From an uncultured Curvibacter sp. (GTDB lineage: Bacteria > Pseudomonadota > Gammaproteobacteria > Burkholderiales > Burkholderiaceae), in NCBI GenBank assembly GCA_946481355.1, contig CAMLNH010000197.1:1-5403 (forward strand): a stretch of 5,403 nt of DNA, given 5' to 3'. The number at the start of each line of letters is the position of its first letter. Positions within the stretch are counted from its first letter, which is position 1. Made by a program: the position numbers and the translations under genes. Below are positions 1-5,403 of the stretch, piece after piece. Under the pieces are notes generated by a model that was not told where the DNA came from, did not search any database, and saw only the letters and a program-made list of their open reading frames with translations.

Positions 1-3050
<3,050 letters not shown>

Positions 3051-3066
3051 AATATTTCGAACCTGC

Positions 3067-3103
3067 CGGGGGCAGGCTGGCGCGAGGCGCCGGTCTGCCC
3101 CCG
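3067..3103 (+). terminator. GC-rich hairpin between carB and greA, possible terminator or attenuator
   Basis: The arms GGGGGCAG (3068-3075) and CTGCCCCC (3095-3102) are perfect reverse complements. The C at 3067 pairs with the G at 3103, and pairing continues inward to about 3082/3088 with two G-T wobbles. The stem is about 16 pairs closed by a loop of roughly five bases. It is followed by TTACTTTTACTACC, which is T-rich but interrupted, so this is not a textbook intrinsic terminator. It starts 17 bases after the carB stop and ends 28 bases before the greA start. It could terminate carB transcripts fully or in part, protect the carB mRNA 3' end, or sit in the greA leader. The structure is seen in the sequence; the role is inferred. 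Confidence 0.55.
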
Positions 3104-3131
3104 TTACTTTTACTACCGATAAATCAGAGAC

Positions 3132-3608
3132 ATGGCCACCATTCCGATTACCAAGCGCGGCGCCGAGAAGCTCAAGGCCGAGTTGCACCGTCTGAAGACC
3201 GTGGATCGTCCCGCCGTGATCAACGCCATTGCTGAGGCGCGTGCCCAGGGCGATCTGAGCGAGAACGCCGAGTACGACGCCGCCAAGGACCGCCAGGGTT
3301 TCATCGAAGGCCGGATCCAGGAGGTCGAAGGCAAGCTCTCGGCGGCCCAGATCATCGACCCGACCTCCATCGATGCGGGTGGCAAGGTGGTGTTCGGCGC
3401 GACTGTCGAGCTCGAAGAAGAGTCCACGGGCGAGAGCGTGACCTACCAGATCGTCGGTGAGGACGAGGCCGACCTCAAGCAGGGCCTGATCAATGTAGGC
3501 TCACCCATCGCGCGCGCGCTGATCGGCAAGGAAGAGGGCGACACGGCCGAGGTCCAGGCGCCCGGTGGCCTCAAGCGCTACGAGATCGTGGCTGTCAGCT
3601 ACCGCTGA
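3132..3608 (+). CDS. greA: Transcription elongation factor GreA
   Basis: GreA enters the secondary channel of backtracked RNA polymerase and stimulates cleavage of the nascent RNA 3' end, restarting stalled complexes. The 158-residue product has the usual family length. Residues 1 to about 77 form the antiparallel coiled-coil domain, with the tip motif [18 protein letters not shown] (40-57). Asp41 and Glu44, which match the E. coli GreA residues that act at the polymerase active site, are both present. Residues from about 82 to the end form the FKBP-like C-terminal domain, including the family motif [14 protein letters not shown] (124-137). The ATG at 3132 is chosen because the N-terminus ([14 protein letters not shown]) aligns residue for residue with E. 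coli GreA. No good Shine-Dalgarno sequence precedes it; only a purine run, AGAGA, sits almost against the start. The gene lies 81 bases after carB, beyond a hairpin, and is closely followed by a DUF4149 gene. The GDLSENAEY motif and lack of a GreB-type signature favour GreA over GreB. Confidence 0.97.
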   Translation: MATIPITKRGAEKLKAELHRLKTVDRPAVINAIAEARAQGDLSENAEYDAAKDRQGFIEGRIQEVEGKLSAAQIIDPTSIDAGGKVVFGATVELEEESTGESVTYQIVGEDEADLKQGLINVGSPIARALIGKEEGDTAEVQAPGGLKRYEIVAVSYR

Positions 3609-3624
3609 AAGACCGGGTCCGGAG

Positions 3625-4053
3625 ATGCGTGCCTTCCTGCTCAAGTTGCCGCTGTGGGCGGCGGCGCTCTGGTGGGGCAGCCTCACGATCGTCGGCTTTC
3701 TGGTGGTACCCCTGCTGTTTGTGCACCTGCCCAGCCCGGCGCTGGCAGGTGGCATGGCGGCCAAGCTCTTCACGGCCCAGACCTGGGTCAGCGTGGTCTG
3801 CACCCTGCTGCTCCTGATGGCCTCACGTCCGCAGGACGATGCAGGGGAGAGGTCGGAGCCGGGACCGTTGCAGGCTGTTCGGCTCACGGTCGTCGGCGGT
3901 CTGTTGCTGGCCTTGCTGGTGGAGTTTGCCGTAGCGCCGCGCATCGTGGCGCGCGAAAACCTGGCACTGTGGCACCGGGCTGGCAGTGCGCTCTATGTGC
4001 TTCAGTGGTTCTGTGCCGCCATCACCTTCTGGCGGCTGGGCCGCGGGCGCTGA
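3625..4053 (+). CDS. DUF4149 (TMEM205-like) four-helix inner-membrane protein, function unknown
   Basis: This encodes a hydrophobic protein of 142 residues with no assigned biochemical role. Four likely membrane helices are visible at about residues 9-34, 48-67, 84-104 and 120-138. A hydrophilic stretch (RPQDDAGERSEPGP, 68-81) separates helices 2 and 3. Conserved-looking segments are LWWGSLTIVGFLVVPLLF (15-32), the AAKLFTAQTWVSV loop leading into helix 2, and FAVAPRIVARENL (101-113) after helix 3. I recall this pattern from DUF4149 proteins in the greA region of Burkholderiales; the family call needs a profile search. The ATG at 3625 is 16 bases after the greA stop. A GGAG directly abuts it, too close to be an ideal ribosome site. 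An in-frame GTG at 3565 would add 20 polar residues overlapping greA and is less likely because the first helix begins right after the ATG. Co-transcription with greA is likely. Base composition matches the neighbours. Confidence 0.8.
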   Translation: MRAFLLKLPLWAAALWWGSLTIVGFLVVPLLFVHLPSPALAGGMAAKLFTAQTWVSVVCTLLLLMASRPQDDAGERSEPGPLQAVRLTVVGGLLLALLVEFAVAPRIVARENLALWHRAGSALYVLQWFCAAITFWRLGRGR

Positions 4054-4065
4054 ACGCGTCCGGGT

Positions 4066-4539
4066 TCAGGTCTGACTGCGCTTCTTGACGCTCGTCTGCT
4101 TGGGCTTGGCGCGCTTGATCTTGCCGCCAGGCGTCAGGCGCTGGTTGCCCAGCACGCGCAGAATCTGGACTTCGGGGCGCTGGCCGCCCCGCTTGCTGAA
4201 CTTGAGCACTTTGACGTCGCGCGGGCCGGGCATGCGGTCTTCGTCTGCCACGCGCTCCTTGTTCGGCTTGGGACGCCAGAGCACGAGCAGCTTGCCGATG
4301 TGCTGGATGGGGGCGGCGTTGAGCTGGTCCGCCAGGGTCTGGAAGATGGTTTCGCGCTCGGTACGGTCGTCGGAGAAGACCCGAACCTTGATCAGGCCAT
4401 GGGCCTTGAGGGCGGCGTCGGTTTCCTTCTGGACGGCGGCCGTCAGGCCGTCGCCGCCGATCATCACGACCGGGTCAATGTGATGGGCCTCGGCGCGGAA
4501 TTCCTTGCGTTGGGCGGGGGTCAGTTGTATCGCGGGCAT
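4066..4539 (-). CDS. yhbY: CRS1/YhbY-domain RNA-binding protein, ribosome assembly factor, with basic C-terminal tail
   Basis: YhbY proteins bind pre-50S ribosomal particles through an IF3-C-like fold called the CRM (CRS1/YhbY) domain. Residues about 4-95 match the E. coli protein closely: LTPAQRKEFRAEAHHIDPVV, then the GxxG loop in IGGDGLT (GGDG at 28-31), then HGLIKVRV (47-54) and HIGKLLVLWRP (80-90). The start at 4539 is fixed by this alignment. At 157 residues it is about 60 longer than E. coli YhbY (97). The extra tail runs from about residue 96 and ends in a Lys/Arg-rich stretch, with eight basic residues in the last 20 (138-157), suggesting added RNA contacts. The gene is on the minus strand, converging on the DUF4149 gene with 12 bases between the two stops and diverging from rlmE. 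No Shine-Dalgarno is seen, and a CATAAT box lies only 6 bases before the ATG. The domain call is firm; the tail's role is inferred. Confidence 0.93.
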   Translation of the reverse strand: MPAIQLTPAQRKEFRAEAHHIDPVVMIGGDGLTAAVQKETDAALKAHGLIKVRVFSDDRTERETIFQTLADQLNAAPIQHIGKLLVLWRPKPNKERVADEDRMPGPRDVKVLKFSKRGGQRPEVQILRVLGNQRLTPGGKIKRAKPKQTSVKKRSQT

Positions 4540-4545
4540 GCCCGT

Positions 4546-4551
4546 ATTATG
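4546..4551 (-). promoter_or_regulatory. Candidate -10 box for yhbY
   Basis: On the minus strand this reads CATAAT, five of six matches to TATAAT, and it ends 6 bases before the yhbY ATG. No convincing -35 is present; the best nearby hexamer, TTAAGG (plus-strand 4571-4576), is poor and sits at a 19-base spacing. If the box is used, transcription would begin at or within a base or two of the start codon, giving a leaderless mRNA. That would fit the lack of a ribosome binding site. The hexamer is seen; promoter activity is inference. Confidence 0.3.
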
Positions 4552-4560
4552 GCTTCGGCT

Positions 4561-4572
4561 GGCGCTTGCGCC
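4561..4572. repeat. Perfect inverted repeat 1 in the yhbY/rlmE spacer
   Basis: GGCGC (4561-4565) and GCGCC (4568-4572) are perfect reverse complements around TT. It is the first of three palindromes within 63 bases and would fall in the spacer of the candidate yhbY promoter. A two-base gap is tight for an RNA hairpin loop, so a protein-binding palindrome or a chance GC-rich repeat are both possible. Confidence 0.5.
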
Positions 4573-4575
4573 TTA

Positions 4576-4592
4576 ACTTTGCTGCGCAAAGT
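4576..4592. repeat. Perfect inverted repeat 2 in the yhbY/rlmE spacer
   Basis: ACTTTGC (4576-4582) and GCAAAGT (4586-4592) are perfect 7-base reverse complements around TGC. It lies between two other palindromes in the divergent spacer. It could be an operator half-site pair, an RNA stem in a leader, or an extragenic palindrome. The repeat is plain in the sequence; the role is unknown. Confidence 0.6.
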
Positions 4593-4604
4593 CAGCAGAT
4601 GCCT

Positions 4605-4623
4605 CAACCGGCCCAGCCGGTTG
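4605..4623. repeat. Perfect inverted repeat 3 upstream of rlmE
   Basis: CAACCGGC (4605-4612) and GCCGGTTG (4616-4623) form an 8-base perfect stem with a CCA loop. The repeat ends 22 bases before the rlmE start. As DNA it could be an operator for either divergent gene; as RNA it would be a stable stem-loop in an rlmE leader if transcription starts upstream of it. The right arm is followed by TCGTCTT, too few T residues to call an intrinsic terminator. Confidence 0.6.
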
Positions 4624-4645
4624 TCGTCTTACACTGGATAGTGAA

Positions 4646-5314
4646 ATGAAAGTCCAAACCAAGAGCAAGAAGGTCAACAAGTCCTGGCTCAACGACCACG
4701 TCAACGACACCTATGTGAAGCTGGCGCAGAAGGAGGGTTACCGCGCGCGCGCGGCCTACAAGCTCAAGGAGATCGACGAAACCCTCAAACTGGTCAAGCC
4801 CGGCCAGGTGGTGGTGGACCTGGGCTGTGCCCCCGGGGCCTGGAGCCAGTACCTGCGCCGGCGCATGGCGCCCGGCGGTGCGGCGGTGGGCGAGCTCAGG
4901 GGGACCATCATCGGCCTGGATCTGTTGCCCATGGAGCCGATCGAGGGGGTGCAGGTCATCCAGGGCGATTTCCGGGAGGCGGCGGTGCTGGCCCAGCTGG
5001 AAGAGCTGCTCCAGGGGCGCCAGGCCGACCTCGTGGTCTCGGACATGGCGCCCAATCTCTCGGGCGTGGCATCGGTGGATACGGCCCGGATCGAGGAGCT
5101 GATCGAGCTGGCCATCGACTTCTGCCAGCACCATCTCAAGCCTTCGGGGGCCCTGGTCGCCAAGGTCTTTCATGGCAGCGGCTACAACGAACTCGTGCAC
5201 CGCTTTCGTGCCAATTTCCAGACCGTCAAGCCGCTCAAACCCAAGGCTTCGCGCGACCGTTCGTCTGAAACTTTCCTTGTGGGCATCGGTCTGAAACCCC
5301 AGGCCGCACCCTGA
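4646..5314 (+). CDS. rlmE: 23S rRNA (uridine2552-2'-O)-methyltransferase RlmE (FtsJ/RrmJ)
   Basis: RlmE uses S-adenosylmethionine to methylate the 2'-OH of U2552 in the A-loop of 23S rRNA, a late step in 50S maturation. In the 222-residue product a basic N-terminal segment (1-12) precedes [20 protein letters not shown]. The Rossmann SAM site is [11 protein letters not shown] (58-68; E. coli has DLGAAPGGWSQ). Other family motifs are LDLLPMEPI (91-99), GDF (107-109) and SDMAPNLSG (132-140). The K-D-K-E catalytic tetrad is complete as Lys39, Asp133, Lys173 and Glu208. Compared with E. coli (209 residues) there is an insertion of about eight residues near 76-86 ([10 protein letters not shown] region), between the SAM loop and the second strand. 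The ATG at 4646 gives the expected N-terminus, with only a weak TGGA site 7 bases upstream. rlmE is transcribed away from yhbY and toward a gene expected beyond the window, probably ftsH. Confidence 0.96.
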   Translation: MKVQTKSKKVNKSWLNDHVNDTYVKLAQKEGYRARAAYKLKEIDETLKLVKPGQVVVDLGCAPGAWSQYLRRRMAPGGAAVGELRGTIIGLDLLPMEPIEGVQVIQGDFREAAVLAQLEELLQGRQADLVVSDMAPNLSGVASVDTARIEELIELAIDFCQHHLKPSGALVAKVFHGSGYNELVHRFRANFQTVKPLKPKASRDRSSETFLVGIGLKPQAAP

Positions 5315-5374
5315 ATCAGACCTCGGCGGGGCGTCTTGCCGGGGAAGCAGTGTGCAGGAGCGCACAAATCCCCT

Positions 5375-5403
5375 GTGACATCAATGGCTGTCACGCGCAA
5401 AAT
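5375..5403 (+). promoter_or_regulatory. Candidate sigma-70 promoter for the next gene (possibly ftsH)
   Basis: GTGACA (5375-5380) matches the TTGACA -35 box at five of six bases. CAAAAT (5398-5403) matches TATAAT at four of six after an ideal 17-base spacer, and the window ends on its last base. The -35 box is also the left arm of a perfect inverted repeat, GTGACA/TGTCAC (5375-5380 and 5389-5394), so a regulator could bind across it. In many proteobacteria ftsH follows rlmE and can have its own promoter; ftsH itself is not visible here. The remainder of 5315-5374 shows no gene and no convincing terminator. Confidence 0.35.

Noticed and set aside
3565..3567. GTG at 3565 as the start of the DUF4149 gene
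   Set aside because: It would add 20 polar residues encoded within greA and place a hydrophilic segment before the first helix; the ATG at 3625 gives a more typical N-terminus, although this is not proven.
5315..5345. Possible terminator after rlmE using CGGC and GCCG
   Set aside because: Only four base pairs can form and no T tract follows.
4604..5365. A 253-residue open frame on the minus strand covering all of rlmE
   Set aside because: It lies opposite a gene with an intact catalytic tetrad, shows no recognisable family pattern, and is typical of antisense frames left open by high GC content.
5351..5366. Small inverted repeat TGTGC/GCACA after rlmE
   Set aside because: The arms are five bases with a six-base loop, short enough to be expected by chance in GC-rich sequence.

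Overview
The window is GC-rich, densely packed bacterial chromosome with no mobile element, RNA gene or CRISPR array that I can see. It reads as housekeeping sequence from a betaproteobacterium, probably Burkholderiales and perhaps Comamonadaceae. That placement is an inference from the gene order (carB, greA, a DUF4149 membrane protein, yhbY, rlmE, with ftsH expected next), the high GC content and the protein similarities. The greA/yhbY/rlmE block resembles the greA-yhbY-rlmE-ftsH neighbourhood of enterobacteria.

Layout: positions 1-3050 hold most of carB (large subunit of carbamoyl-phosphate synthetase), whose start lies upstream of the window. An 81-base gap (3051-3131) carries a strong GC-rich hairpin. 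greA, a transcript cleavage factor, is at 3132-3608. It is followed almost directly on the same strand by a small four-helix membrane protein of the DUF4149 type (3625-4053). yhbY, a CRS1/YhbY-domain ribosome-assembly protein, is on the opposite strand (4066-4539) and converges on the DUF4149 gene with a 12-base gap. A 106-base divergent spacer (4540-4645) contains three perfect inverted repeats in a row. rlmE (23S rRNA 2'-O-methyltransferase) runs at 4646-5314. The last 89 bases look like the leader or promoter region of the next gene, possibly ftsH.

Functionally the genes concern pyrimidine/arginine precursor supply (carB), RNA polymerase rescue (greA) and late 50S ribosome assembly (yhbY, rlmE). 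yhbY and rlmE share a theme although here they are transcribed divergently.

I did not find a previously undescribed system. The items most worth a second look are the triple palindrome cluster in the yhbY/rlmE spacer, the possible leaderless start of yhbY, the basic C-terminal tail of YhbY, and the carB/greA hairpin.
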